A stretch of DNA of 64,000 bases from Dipetalonema caudispina (taxonomy: Eukaryota; Nematoda; Chromadorea; Rhabditida; Onchocercidae): contig JABVXV010000101.1 of NCBI GenBank assembly GCA_013365325.1, positions 62,001-126,000 of the forward strand. The letters run 5' to 3'. How positions within the stretch are numbered: the stretch's first letter is position 1; each line of letters starts with the position of its first letter. Below, piece by piece: positions 38,300 through 52,258 of this stretch. The translations under genes and the position numbers were made by a program. Under the pieces are notes generated by a model. The model worked only from the letters and a program-made list of their open reading frames with translations. It did no database searches and was not told the origin of the DNA.

Positions 38300-38475
38300 T
38301 ATTGTTTATTGACGGTGAGGACAAAGATTACCCCAAATCAACAATTATCTTCGAATGTTTCGCTAAACTTATTAATGGTTAGCAGGTCCAAATTCCTCTT
38401 ACAGAGATAATTAGTGATGACTTTTAGGTTTGCACTGCTCCTCTGCCATAGGTGGATATCATTTAGAGACATGAT
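38300..38475 (+). pseudogene. Inverted, degenerate copy of the MTHFR 3' end
   Basis: On the plus strand, codons DYPKSTIIFECFAKLING followed by TAG (38380-38382) parallel the last residues of the minus-strand MTHFR gene, [18 protein letters not shown] and TAG at 39585-39583. Similarity continues past the stop: GGTTAGCAGG, TTTTAGGTTTGCA, then GATATCATT/GATGTCATT. Upstream it is weaker and contains stops (TAATAAATATTG against AACGAATATTG). So an inverted partial duplication took in the last exon and its 3' flank. No other MTHFR exon is recognisable on this strand, so it is most likely a non-functional fragment. Confidence 0.65.
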
Positions 38476-38543
38476 TACGGATTTATTTTGACTGTAGTTT
38501 ATTCGATTTCCGATGATAATTGCACTTCTATTTTCTTTAGATC

Positions 38544-39373
38544 TTACGTTGGTGCAAAAGTAATTGCTTCTTTTGCATTGTTGAAGGAATACATTCTGAA
38601 GTAAATGAGGTTCTACTACGTGCTCATTTTCTTTGCCAATATAGATCAATCATTCAAACTTATTCCTCATTAAATGTTAGAGGATCAGTTCAAACAACAG
38701 TCGCCAACTTCCGCTGACCGGGTCACTATGCCTTCCAACTTCAACACTCCTGTCTCCTTTGCAAAATTTCTTCAATTATTACAGAACTACACGCCTATAC
38801 GTTGGTAGTTCTCGATGAAATGCATCTTGACATTGGAAGTTGAAGCCATAAAATAAAATCACTCCAATGTGTTTCTTGTCCGACATTACTCTTTCATCTA
38901 AGATAAACAGTAATCAATAAATCATTTGAAGCGACAACATAATATGCATCCTAGCATTCAACAATTCGTAATTAATTTAGCACCAACCTAACCTAATTCT
39001 TAAATACTAATCTAGACGTTAGTGTAGATCGTATTCTTCAGGCTTATAACGAATAATCACCGAAGTCCAGTACAATGATCAGTTATTACAGCTGTAACAG
39101 TTCAATCCTCGATCAAAAAATTATTGATAACGTTATAATCCAGAAACCTGAAGCTTTTAACCAGTCGGAAAGCAAAAATTCATTGGTTCGCTCATTATTT
39201 ATTCAGTCTACAATAAAAATACGGTAAATGGAAGTAATAAATCATTGGTAAAAAACATAGAACAATGAATAAGTGATAAAATGATATAACATAGTCACAT
39301 TTAAGGTTATATTAAATTATGAAACAGCAAAGTTCAAGAATTCAAAAAATCAATTACTTTTGCGCCAATTTAG
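38544..39373. mobile_element. Mariner-like terminal inverted repeats bounding an ~830-bp remnant
   Basis: The left end, ACGTTGGTGCAAAAGTAATTGC (up to 38567), strongly resembles the end sequence of mariner elements of the Hsmar1/MADE1 type. The right end (39351-39373), read on the minus strand, gives AAATTGGCGCAAAAGTAATTG, matching the left at about 17 of 20 positions. The interior holds no recognisable transposase frame and is shorter than a full 1.3-kb mariner, so it would be an internally deleted or decayed copy. The element lies between the MTHFR gene and its inverted fragment. Alternatively, both motifs are simply part of that inverted duplication. Confidence 0.55.
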
Positions 39374-39582
39374 TATTTGCACATAACAGTGGTAAGATCA
39401 CAAGAATAATTATAGTGGATATTATTCAAAATTGAACGTACTGTTAGTTCTAAATCAGCGAAATGATTTACAGAACTACTGGGAGAAAAATGAAAAAGCA
39501 ACGAAATAACTCCGCAGTCACATCAGTGAATGACATCCATCTGTGTCAAAGGATCACTGCAAACCTAAAAGCCATGGGCCTG

Positions 39583-42500
39583 CTAACCATTAATTAGTTG
39601 AGCCAAACAATCGAAGATAACAGTTGATTCCGGATAATTATTGTCTACTAGAGTTACTAGACAATATTCGTTATAAATCTTTTCTAATAAGCAACGGCTC
39701 GATGTTCCTTCTGCATATATGGATGACCTAAATTAATGAGCAATTTATACCAATAAAAACATAAATTTAAAAAACAAGACAGCTAGTCATAAAACAAAAG
39801 AAAGGATAAATGTACCAATTTAACCAAGCGCTAAATGCCTCATCCTTCCAAACACGAAATGAAAGCGGATCAACCACCGTTGGCTGTGCAATTTCTGAAC
39901 CTGGAAATACGCCCCAAGTAACAGCAATTGGCATGGTTGTTTCAGTATTTGTCCAATCAATTGTTGCCTGCAAAAATTTAGACTTTCAGAAGCATCTGTT
40001 TTTCTTCCTGACATGAGCTGTAGAAACGTAAAGCTTACATCATGATTGACAATATGGCAGTTAAGACGCGAATAAGATGGCAAAAGATTCCACAGAACTT
40101 CGGCATTCGCTTGTGATGTGAAGAATTCAAGATAAGCCTGAAAGTATAGATCAAAAACCTGAAAGAAATTAAAAAGACCAAACCAAACAGAATAGCAAAC
40201 AAAAGAAAACATGATTCAATTTCCATCGACCTCAATAACTCATTCATTCAAACAATATTATTAAATAAACGACAATCAGTACAACAGTTTGCAAAAACAA
40301 ATAAGGAAACAACCTTCTGATAACAATAGCCACCTGGTTTTCCCCAGCCAACAAACGGATCTGTGCTAGGGGCTCCATTAACGGATGGTTGGCTATTAAT
40401 TGTCAAAAAACCATTTGAATTGCACCACAGTAATTGATCCTTTATAAGTGATGTTTCAGCCCGTATACCATCATGCTGCTCATTCCAAGGTAGTTGACTT
40501 ACCTAAAAGATACGTGATTACAACAAAATTTTTGATTAAAATTTGAAAATTATCGGAATCTGCCATTTTTATATCGGTAGCAAGTAATAGCATATCAGAT
40601 TAAACGTGAAATAATAAAGAAACAGTAGCAGTAATAGTCAGAAAATTTTAACCTACTTTTACACCATTTTCATTGATATTTTGCGCGATAAAATTGACAA
40701 ATACTTTTTGTATGTCAGCAAGCGTTTCTAAACGTTCACCATACATTCGAAGTTGTTCATCCTTGGTTGGCTGTCCTTTCAAATAGAACAAATAGTAATC
40801 TTTGAGATCATTAAACGCTGGCGAACTGCTGTTACCCCAACGACCATTCGGGAATTCATCCCATTCCTGCCAATGATGTCCACTAATCGCAAATAAATGT
40901 AGTGGAAACCAAAAACGTAAATTTAAATAAATTACGTGTAAGTGAAGTGAAACTAGATTAATTACATGTAAATGGAAACACTCGAAGAAAATCATTAAGC
41001 ACTAAAATTTCATTACTTCCAGAGAAATAAGTCGTTTGGAATCAGCGATCTCATGGAAGAGATGAGTGAATATAAGAGCCTTTACTGATTGCGAGTGGCA
41101 TCAAAAAACTTACACGGGTCCTGAAAACATAAGACTTCGGTCGCATTGACCAAAAAATGGGTCGCACATCTTCCTTACAACGAACAGGATGATTTTCCCC
41201 AAACGAACGCCAAGGCAGGGCACGCACGGGTGAACGTGGCCAAAGTCCTAATTGTTGTAAAATTTCCCTTGAAAAATGATATATCTGCATAAAACATTAA
41301 GAATTCTGACTATCACAAACAGAAAACAGAATGGAACGATGAAAAAGTAAAAATGAAAAGAATTTGGAGCTGAAAAAATGGAAAGTGGATACCACACTGT
41401 TTGTGACTTCAAGGATGAATAGCAGGATAAGGACGGTAAATGAATAAAGAAGCTACTTCCATTACTATATTTTCTTAAATAATTATTGCTATTAATTCCT
41501 AACATTTGAAAAGATTGGCACCATCTTACATGTATAACGAAATTCCAAAATACAAAATAAATTACCTTGAAGAAGCTTCTCGATTCAATGTAAAGAGATG
41601 TATAGATGTTGCGCTACCATTGGTGAAAAGTGTTTGGCATAAATCGACAGCATGCTGGATGCCAAAATTACGTACGGCATCGTCATCATTTTTGATCGGT
41701 TCCAAAGTAGCAAGGATAGAATCAGGTATGCTTAGTTGCGATAATTCCGCAATACGACGAATGCTTTCATAACTCTGTAAATACAAATTAAAATATCCCA
41801 CTTACTTGCTTTCTCTCGAATATAAATTTTTTACTTACCAAAAAGTTTTAAATGCAAAATTCTCATTAAATAAAAACGAAAAATAGAATTGTTAGTAGAA
41901 ACCTGGATTGGCAAGATTCCAGGGATGATTGGTACGGTAATACCAATTTCGCGACAATCACGCAAAAAGTTTTCAAAAACTTTTCCATCGAAAATTATTT
42001 GAGAAATAATAAAGTCTGCTCCTGCATCTACTTTCGCTTTCAAATATAAAAGGTCAGCTCGATAACTCGGAGCTTCAGGATGCCCTGCTGGATAACCTGA
42101 AAATTTTCCATTAATCTAGTCAGCAAGTACAAAGTGAATAAAAGTTCTAATGCGATACTATAGTCTTTGTTATCATTTCCCTTTTATTGTCATTGTGTTG
42201 TAAGTCTCCTTCAAAGGTTTCACGTATTTCTGCAATCAGACGTCCTGCTCTGGGTAGTCAGATAACTTTAATGGTCATCGTGTTATTAGTTTGTTATTGT
42301 TGCTATTATTATCAAGAAATGCAGTTGAAGAAATTATATATCAAATATACCAGAGCATGCAATCGTAAAATAATCGTTATACTCCTCTTTTATCCATCGG
42401 ATAAGGTCTAAAGCTCGATATTTATACAATACTGGATTTTCGTCCTGCAATTTCATGATAATTCCACATCTGTGTCTAATATATTCAAATGGAAATATTA

Positions 42501-44288
42501 TGATTCATTTGCATGCAATTTTAGAATATTTCACAATCTCCCGGCACTAAGTAAAAAAGAGTAAATTTATATAGTATTAAATATTGAAAATAAAAATTGC
42601 TAATCTTTATCTAGGAAAGTATAATTTAAGGTCCAACAGCAGCTGATTAACACTAATATAGTTTAAAGAATGGCAAAACAATATGTTATCTAATTACAAT
42701 AAATTTTTCCTGTGCTCACAAAGAGCTACTATTGAAAAAACAAAATCAAGATTTTAGATTTTGTTCAAGCTTGGAGAATGAAAACAATATGAATAATACA
42801 GGTGTGGTTTATAGACGGGAGATAAACAGAAATGTAATAATGCGTACAAAGAAGTGAATAGAGATCAGACAATTTATTTTTTTTCTTTTAATCACACCAT
42901 ATTATCTGCGCAATTCTTTATTTTTTTAACCAATATTCAAAACATTCTCTTCAAGATCTACCTGTCGGGGAAGATCCCCACGAAGGGCCAAAATATTTTT
43001 TAGTCCCAATGCTTTACTCTGTTCTAAATGCCTTATTGATTGCTCTTTTGTATATGGACAACATGTGATATGCAGCATCGTATCCATGCCACAATAATCT
43101 AAACATCCTGCTGCCACTGAGGATGATGATGTTTCACTGTTGATATTACCTAAAATTTAGGAAAATACCAATGAAGCCATGCAAGACGTGCAGTAGCTTG
43201 AAAATCAAAGTGGATCAAGATAAGGACTATAGAAAATCAAATAATAAGACTTAAAGCCGGCGTAGACAACAGCGAACAAGGCATAATTTTCAAAGTAATT
43301 CCTGAGCAACACTGTTAGGGGGAAGATAATATAAACGAGGTAGCATGTTTCAGCAACTTATATTCTTTTAGGCTTAACGCTGCTTGTGAAAAAAAAAGTT
43401 ACTTTTGTGAAAAATTATCTTTGTCGTCTACAACAACATTTCGTAACATGCGTCATAAACAAACATTGAAGTGCTTACAAACAATGTAACGAAGACGATT
43501 AGCTTAACTAACAAACCAGGATCGGATCCGAAATGCCACGCTATGTCAACAAACATCGGATTTCCTTCACGAAAGCGGTCAAGACGTGCGAAAAAATTGG
43601 CAACACTATTCGCTGTTTTCGGTGGAAAAAACTGAAAAATAATATTACGTATAAGATTTTAAATCTTTCCAACATGAAGTAAACATGATATCATGGAAGC
43701 GATTGTGATAATAGTAAAGTTGTTAACTGTGACAAAACTGCTGTACTTATTTCACAATATCTCAAGAAAAATATCAAGTTGCAAGTCTCAATGTTAATAA
43801 TGAAGCTAAGCTTAAAAATGAAACAAACTGTAGCCAAACCTATCATTCCATATGATTTTAGAAGTTCTAAATTCAATCTAAATGTGAAAAAAAAAAAAAC
43901 AAAAATGAATTATAAGCAAATTCCAATTAGAATGAAAAGTCAATTTTCTCGTTTAATGGAAATAATGGATGTCATTTATCCAAGTTTGAAATTATATTCC
44001 GATTAAACAATGATAAGATAAAATCAAACTTAAGAAATAATTTTTTTCAAATATTTAAAAAAATAATTTTTTAAAACGCAAAGAAAAGTCACCTTCTTTG
44101 CAGGAAAGCTAATAAATATGTTTTCTTTCAAACAGTAAAAGTCTGCACTTACTTCGAGTGAAAAGAATGGGATGCCTTTAGCAATTCGCTTCTTAATACG
44201 GTCACGCAACGGAACGTAGGTTCCGTTAGCTACCCAATCAGTCCTGGATTCGGTCCACTTCTTACGGCATGCTTGTGGAATAACCGGA
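39583..44288 (-). CDS. MTHFR: Methylenetetrahydrofolate reductase
   Basis: Flavoenzyme reducing 5,10-methylene-THF to 5-methyl-THF for methionine synthesis; cytosolic. Exons: 44288-44153, 43631-43517, 43149-42962, 42444-42351, 42096-41903, 41774-41566, 41267-41114, 40866-40657, 40502-40314, 40137-40039, 39967-39816, 39727-39583. All phases close to about 627 residues plus a missing N-terminus (human 656). Catalytic domain strings: FFSLEFFPPKT (active-site Glu), [54 protein letters not shown] (Ala kept at the human A222 position), IPGILPIQ and IHLFTLNRE. The regulatory, SAM-binding domain is also complete: [115 protein letters not shown]. The upstream exon supplying the start codon is uncertain; see 45110-45251. 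Confidence 0.95.
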
Positions 44289-44396
44289 CTGGAAGAAACA
44301 GCCGCAGTAAATAGTCAGCAAGTGTACAGTCAGTAAGTGGATTATATAATTTAAACCACTATATTGACAAATAAATTCACAAAAGGAGAAGGGGAA

Positions 44397-44455
44397 GTAG
44401 AACAAGGAGAGTGATGAAGAGAACAAGGAGAGTGATGAAGAGAACAAGAAGTAAA
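44397..44455. repeat. 21-22 bp purine-rich tandem repeat
   Basis: About two and a half copies of AGAACAAGGAGAGTGATGA-like units, lying just upstream of the first clear MTHFR exon, in a probable intron. Confidence 0.85.
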
Positions 44456-45109
44456 GAAGAGAGAATTTAATAATTTTTAGCCCTTTAAATTGTTGCAATA
44501 AACAAGGATTATAACGACACACTATACATTAGCAAATCAAACTTGAGTCAAAATCATAATCATCTTAGGTGCAGAGATGTTGTTTCTTATGAAAATAATA
44601 AATCATTGTCATTATTATTTATATAAATTAATTACTCTGAAGAAATGCAGGTCTGATCTGTGATCCCATCACCAATTCTCATCGAATTCATTCCATCTCT
44701 ATTATCACCAATCACCGAATCCATACGAACATGAATAACATTCGACTTACATCAAATCACCGAAACGAGTACTGGAACAGGTGCGAACCGTTAGGAATAC
44801 GGAGAACAGAACGGTTATAATTTGATGCTCTGTGTGCTGTTGCTTGGGTGGGATGCGAGTAATATTACCTGCTGAGGATTTGTAAGTATTCCTGAATGGA
44901 ATAATGCTTGAAAATGTTCCATTCTGTGGTATCAATGTTCTTCTGCATCCAAAGACTATCATGCTGACAGCCTTTCCATCGATCAGTGAGAGTGTCGTCG
45001 ATTATGAAATGCAAATATGAAAAAAGCAACGAAGTGAAGTAACATAAACTCATTGCTTGGAAAGATCCAGTAGGAAGACTGGGAAGAACTACATCAATGC
45101 TAATTGTAC

Positions 45110-45251
45110 CAATGGATGAGCATGAGGAGAGAGTGGTTATGATCCACAGAGATCGATTTGAGCTTGGACACCCATCTATCCTTCCTCTACGACTACTATT
45201 TGCATTCAGCATTTCGTGGCTAGATGTGGACTTCACTTCATTTTTATTCAC
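45110..45251 (-). CDS. Candidate first exon of MTHFR
   Basis: Begins ATG (MNKNEVKSTSSHEM...), is serine-rich like the N-terminal tail of animal MTHFR, and ends at a GTACAATT donor in phase 1. It joins in frame only if the next exon starts at 44271 (after CCACAAG) rather than at the stronger acceptor before 44288. The model is therefore tentative. Confidence 0.4.
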
Positions 45252-48200
45252 ATCTCTTTACTAGTAGCTTCTAAATGCTGAAATCGGATGGAATTGTTAA
45301 GAAAAGCAGAAGACTTCTGCTTTTTGATTTTTCTTTGGATGATTGGTTCAACAGAACTTGATGGTTATTGGGCATTCATCAGTGCAGTATCGCTGCTTAT
45401 CTTTGTGGTATACAAACCAGTTTTTATTTTTCGATAAGTTTCACTGATGCAAAAACTTTAAGCGTATGTTTTATCAAAAAAATTTACTTCATCTCTTTAT
45501 AATTACTTTTTTCGGTGTTGCTATGGTTCTCTTTTACAGTTTTTAACCCGAAGGTTCAATTCCAAGAGATTGGAGAGTTGGGACTGCTAAAGGTCGACCC
45601 TTTTTTTTATGTGTAGTTCTTTCGGAAAAAATGAAAATTTTGTGTTTTTTTTTTTTGGCGAGTACAAGGGGAAAAATAAGGACACGAAAGGATTTATTGA
45701 ATAATATCAGTGGATTTGAACAAAAATTAAAACAGGTTCTGTAAGGAGTTCGTGTGTCTATCGTTGGAATCATCCTGTGTTCCCATAAGTTCAATCCAGT
45801 AACACTTTTAACAAGAACATGGGTGACAGCATAAACTTTGATATTTAAACCGATGAATCAAAAATTCGGAAGCTTGATGAAAATTTAAGCAACTGAACAA
45901 TTTACAGATATCTGGATGCGGGTATAATCTTTTTATCGGGTGTGAATGTAGCAGGGGTAACATCGCTGATTGTTTAGTGTATCATTTTAGGTAAAAACAT
46001 GATATTTCATAAATAGCATTATGCTTTTACTGTATTTAGATTTTTAGATGTCAACTTTGATTTCTTCTGGATGGCATTTTTGATAAAAAAAGAGACTCTG
46101 TTGAATTCAACTCATAAGGTTGATATAACGATGAGCACATTTATAATACAGACTAATCAAAGAAGTGAAATATGAATAATTGAACAGAGATGAAGGTGTG
46201 TGTATTTCAAAATTGATACTAGATTCCCCAACTGAGTCACACTCATCGAAGTGTTGGCTTAGTGGATGTGTTCAACATGAATATTGAAATTCTGCTAATA
46301 GTAAGGTATTTATCAAATATTTAACTTCGACGAGAAAATTTGCTGTCTCGTATTAAAATGTAAAACATGGAAGAAACACTTCAACTTCATATTCCTAATC
46401 ATTATTGAACTATAACTTGTTGGGCCGATGAAACAATTAGACTTTTCCAAACATTAATGAACATAAACATATTTAAAATTTTGATACTAACCTCATCATT
46501 TCCTTAAACATTGCCTTCCTTCTTTTTGCAACCGCATCAACAACCTTATGCAAGTTCTTATAGTAGCTACTATTTTTTAGTATCTTGACGTCAGTTTGTA
46601 CTTCTCGATAATGTATTTCCTAAGTAGCCACCGAGTAAGCCGTCGACAGATATCCATAAAACTCTAAAATTGAGAGAGTAAAATAGTATTTGCTTCAATT
46701 TCCACAGGTAAAATTTGTTATTGCTGATTAGAAGATCCAAAAAGTTTCTCTCTATTTATAGGTTTTTGATTAAACTGTCAAAATCATTTCATTTCATTTT
46801 CAATTAAGATAATAATTTTCCATTTCAGGCACTTCATTCCCTAACTAGATTTATTGGACTCATTTACCTTGTCAATAATCAGCTTCCTTCCGTTAATTTT
46901 AATGAATTTCTATCTTTTAACTTATGAAAATTCCTATAGTTTGTTTACCTTTATGATTTTGTGACACTTTTTTGATGCCTTTTTTTACTGACAAATTGTG
47001 ATGTTGACCTGAATTATTAATCTGGATGAAACGTGAAAATCAAAAAGGAGAAGTTATATATGTGAACTTTATCGTTTTATGAAAACGAGTCTAGGCATTG
47101 GATAATTGCCAGCCACATGTTGTGGCGATCGATAGGTATGAAGCGATTTCGAAGAGATGGTAATGTGAGGTGGACAATGTCACATCATGTCCACCCACTT
47201 CTCGCAACCTACCTCCTCCCTCCTTTTTGTTTGCAAATGAAATTTTAGGGAATCGATGTGAAGTCAGCGATGACGATAGTGCCTTGATGATTTCGTAGTA
47301 CTTATTTGATGCCTTTTTTACTGATTTCAAATACACTCATTTCGCAATGTGATCCGATACTGTCATATTTATGGGTGCCATAGCGACCAATTAGATAAAG
47401 CACTCATAGCAATGAAAATTCAGCGATAAATGTTTCTCGTGGATTTTCTGCTACCATTTGTCTATAACAAGGATTTGATTTTGGATCTCTCTAAATAATG
47501 TTGGAAATTTTCTTTCCTAGGCTGGCCTCCTCACTTGAACACTGTGTTACATAAGTTTGGAATTTCAAAATTCTTATAGAAATGTTGTTGGTCCCCTGCA
47601 CATTGATCCACTTTGGAGGATACAAGGAAATAAGGAGGGATCACTACTATCCAGATATAGGTCATTTTTGTAAGAGTGAGTTCAGGTTATCCCTCTCGCA
47701 GGAGCTTGTTCCGTTTCTATGTAGTCATTGGCATACACATACATGTATGTCTGCCTATCTGCGCATGTCCACTTCCCTTCGTTGATCTAAGATGGACTTT
47801 CAACAACTCCACTGTCCGCAGTGTTTCCTAATCCTCCATATGTCAGTAAAATTGATATAATCATGATTGCAACGACGACCCAATCCTGTTCCGGAAGGGG
47901 TCACACATGAAACCTGATGTCATATTTTGCGCAAATTGTTTTGATGAGTTTCTCACATTTGGAAAAATCTTCGTCTTGCTATCATTTCGCTGTTCATATA
48001 GCTGTTAGTAATTTGTGTGAGTGGTGTCTGCAATTGCATTTCGATTTATTTTAAAAATGCCTCTTGAGCAAAAAACAAAAATGTTTGACGGAAATATTAT
48101 CCGCTCTGAAAACACATCAAAAATTTCGTTTTCTCCCTCAATTTTACTTCGAAATGCCAATTGTGGAATTTGATATGTAGGGATATTGACCAAACCTACA

Positions 48201-51200
48201 AAGGTTTTTAGTAAATAACTATTTCCCTAGAAACCACTTTTCATGATAGTGAGTAAGTTCATATAGTAGTAAAGTAATTAATAGCAGGCACTCTTCAGTG
48301 CATCATCAAATCAAATTGTAAATTATATTTCAAATGATAGTATCTGAGAACCAGTTGAAAATTGTCCCTTCCTTTATTCTTCACTATCGCTCTCCAGCAG
48401 TAGGACGTCATTCATCTATTTGGACCATCTATTGTAAGTAGGAAATAAAAAGTGTCAAAGTTGTCATAAATGTGTCATCACTTTAATACCATACCATCAT
48501 CACTGCCAACAGAACCATCAGCACCTCTATAAAGATTAATATTACCACTCTACTAGCATTGCTTCCATGCCATACATTTTAAAAGCGGGGAGAAATGACT
48601 ATGCGACAATGACAATGTTTCACCATAGTAGGTAGCATCGTAAATAATGTAGTTAGTACCATCGATCGAAGGGAATCGATAATACCATTATCGAAATCTG
48701 CACTGCAAATGATATCATTTAATTCTTCTTTTTGCCAAAAAAAATTTTATCTCTATGATTTCTTTTGCCATAGAATGTTATGACAACGATCCATCGTCGA
48801 ACTTTACTCTGATCTGCTAATTAGTTTTTCATACTGAGCTTTTCTTTGGCCATTTCTTTCTTTGTTGGAGAACATTATCCTGTGACAAGGACAAAATTTG
48901 ATAACTTGAAACAGCGATTAGTTATTAGTTCGGAGAATAAATAAAGACTGGATGCATTTCTCCACAATCCAAAGAAATCCAATTAAACTCAGAAATAGGT
49001 CTATACTTTACTTCAGCCATGTCTGCCATAATGAATATGGCATGATGGATTTCTATATGAGCATATTATTAAATTAAACTTTTGCTTTATTTCTCTAGCA
49101 AGACATTTTAAGCATGAATTGATTAGCGGATGATTGAAAATGAACACTTCTGAGTGGTTATCAAAAAAATTGTTATTTCTCCCTAATTTCTTGGAAAAAA
49201 ATTATTCATTGTTACTTTTGCTTGTCCACTAAGCCCGAATATAAATTAGATTAGTGGACGAGACAATGAATTTCTTAAACATTTTGAATCATTTTCTTCC
49301 GTTATTTGTTGTATACAGAAACATCGTTAGCACCACAAAGTGAAGAGAAATATGCAGCTTGCTCCAAATTTGCTAACTTTGGCATTTCATTTCCTATTTT
49401 TGGAAAAGTTGAAACGTGACCTTTAAAATGCTAAAAAGAAAACATATCGATGGAGCGGAAAATAAAATATTGGTTAGTACCCCGCACTATCTGTATTTTC
49501 AATACGTCAGAAACGTCAGAAAATGAGGAAAATTGCAATCTTCTAAGGAGAGAAATCCGTTCAATGCATTTCCATTATTTTTGACAGCATATCTAATAAT
49601 GTTCACTTTCAGCTTTCATATACCTCTATTAGGAAGGCGTGTGATTTTTAGGTTCTAAGCCTTTAATTATTTCTCATTATGGAGCCTTATCCATTCTTGC
49701 ACTTTTTTGTTGGCACTGTACAGTTCCACAAATTTCTTCCAAGTCAACTGTAATCAATGTTTGACAAGGAGACCCAAGGAAATGCTTGCATCAACTGGTC
49801 TGCATGAAGCTGGATTGTATTGTCATCGGAATATAAACGTGCCATTAAAATATGCATAGTTGATCTTCATCTCGTTAAATTTGATTTCACACTGGAGTGA
49901 ATTCTCTATTGCACTTTTGTCATAATTCTGACAACATGATAGAATTTGTCTATGAAACAGCTGCTGTCATTATTATATTAACTATCTGAGTATGAATCGT
50001 TTTCTGATTTTATGCATAACCGTTCATATAATATCCGTTACGGTGCATGTGTTACAACTGCCTTCTTGCAAATTATTTTTGTTATTTTACCACTACAGCT
50101 ACTTCTGTGTATAACTTTTAAAATGAAATCTAAATCTGAATCCGGCATGAAATGAAGTCTCACATGTAACTAATATTAGGTCTACTACTTCATTAGCTAA
50201 AATTTTTCATAGTTACTGTTATTGAATACCATTTGTCGCATGAACTGTTATCGTATTCAACGATCTAAAGCGTATCATTGATTCGAAAGTTTCAAGTAGG
50301 ACAAACTTCAACTTGCTAGGAAATTCGACTCCGTTGTTTTATTGCGGTATGAGAATGGGAGTTGCTGGATGCTATCGAAACACGTCGTAAAACATATATT
50401 ATTCCAAACATTAAGGTTATCGAGAAATCCTCCGTTGTCGTAAGGTGGTCCAAAATCTACAACTTGAAAACGGAAGACCAAACGAAGCAATACCGCCGGT
50501 TATACTGAAAGCCTTTCTTATCAGATTTGTTTACGACATTCCCGATTATTCAGAGCCATACCGTTCCGGTTTGATTTAATTACATTTAATTCAGTTACTG
50601 TTGTCATCGAAGATTGTGTTGTAATTTGCGAGTTCCCTCTCGATCTGAGCGGCGCCATAGTATAAAAGAGGGATATTGTAAGGTAGCGTGACATGAAGTT
50701 CGTTGTCGAAGGTCAAATTTCATTACTGTTTTGTAATAATTCCTAACTGATGAAATATTAATAGTGTATTAATACACATTTCACTGTTGTTATATTTTTG
50801 CAAAATTTCAACACATTGCATAACTTTTTTTCTCTTTCACTTTTTGCATTAACTATCTTTTCAGTCTTTAGAAATTAATTTGAACCCGATTTTTTGAGAT
50901 AAAGAAAATCAGAAAGTTACCTTCGATCAAGTATATATAGCAAGTTGGGAATACAGGACTGAGAAATCGAGGAAATTTTATCGATTTGATATAATGTATT
51001 TACACCACAGATGTCTTGATGAAATTTGCATGGTTAATTTCAAAAGTACTCATAGTGCGTCAATAATGCTGATAGTAATGATTCCTCGGCAAGATCAATT
51101 TCAATTGCTAATATTAACAAGGTTTAGTACAAAGGGTTACTTTATAAGCTAGGATTAGTGCTAATGTGACAATGGTATTCGTAAAGCAGAAGTGAGTGGT

Positions 51201-52231
51201 GATAACGAGTAGGGATTATGGACTAGCAATGAAATGCAGGCACCAATCAAATTTAAAATTAAATTCAGAATCCTTTTCTCCTCTATTAAGACAGCAGTTT
51301 ACCCATTAGGAGAAATTAGCTAGTTGTTTCGATACATATCTTCCCATCTATATGTTTAGAAGTCTGTTTCTGTTTCCAAAAAATCTACTGATTAGCTCTT
51401 CGCCCACTGATTAGTTCAGTCGATCGCAATAAGACATTGTTGGTAGAAATATGAAGGAGATGGAGATTGCAGATCGGACATTGAATTGTCGAAATATACT
51501 GCGCACTCTAAGTCTTTTTCCTCCTTTCCTGCCAACGTAGATTTTTGCTGATTTCTTTCCGAATGGCTGAAACATCCGAAGCACACAGTCATTCAGAAGT
51601 TATCTAGTACTAACTAGTTCCGAAAAATTACCTGTTAATTGTATCACATGAGCAAATCATTTACAGTTGTTTCAAAGATAGCTTCGCCTTCTATTCATTT
51701 CTTTCATTCTTTTTGATTTTTCGGTCAAATTCAACAGCTATTTCGAAAATACCGAATATTTTAGTATCTCGTTCCAAACTTTCACCGTCGATTATGTAAC
51801 ATTTTGACTTCTGGAAAATCCCGAATGTACATTCTATCGAAAAAATTTCTTTCGATTCGTTGATCTCTTCCGATCACTCCACTTTTGCAATTGATTGTAT
51901 TGGTTGGCTAAAATTAAAGTTTGTGAAGAATTTCACAAATCCTTCTGTCTCACAGCAGTTATACTTCTTTCACTTACCTGAAATTTTCGAAAGAGAAGGA
52001 ATGATTTGTGCTGCTGTGAAATTTCCAATCATTTTCATTGGTTGTGCAGTGTAATAAATATCTGATGGTAAAGTGAATTCAGTAATACTTACGGTGCGGT
52101 CTTCCCTTCAATCTCTTTAAAACCTTTTTGTCTATCTCTCTAATCTTTCCATCTCTCTTCGCTGCTGTTCAATTAAAATTCTTTCATAAAAAGTTCAAAT
52201 GTAAAGATCTTATCATTATTATATAATATAA

Positions 52232-52258
52232 GTATGTATAATAATAATAATAATAATA
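52232..52258. repeat. AAT microsatellite
   Basis: Seven or more ATA/TAA units in a row. Confidence 0.9.

Noticed and set aside
38338..38649. 103-codon minus-strand frame as a gene
   Set aside because: It overlaps the antisense strand of the MTHFR 3' copy and the mariner-like end, so it is a shadow.
44747..44962. Minus-strand frames downstream of the candidate MTHFR first exon
   Set aside because: No acceptor/donor pair in phase and no similarity to MTHFR; treated as intron.
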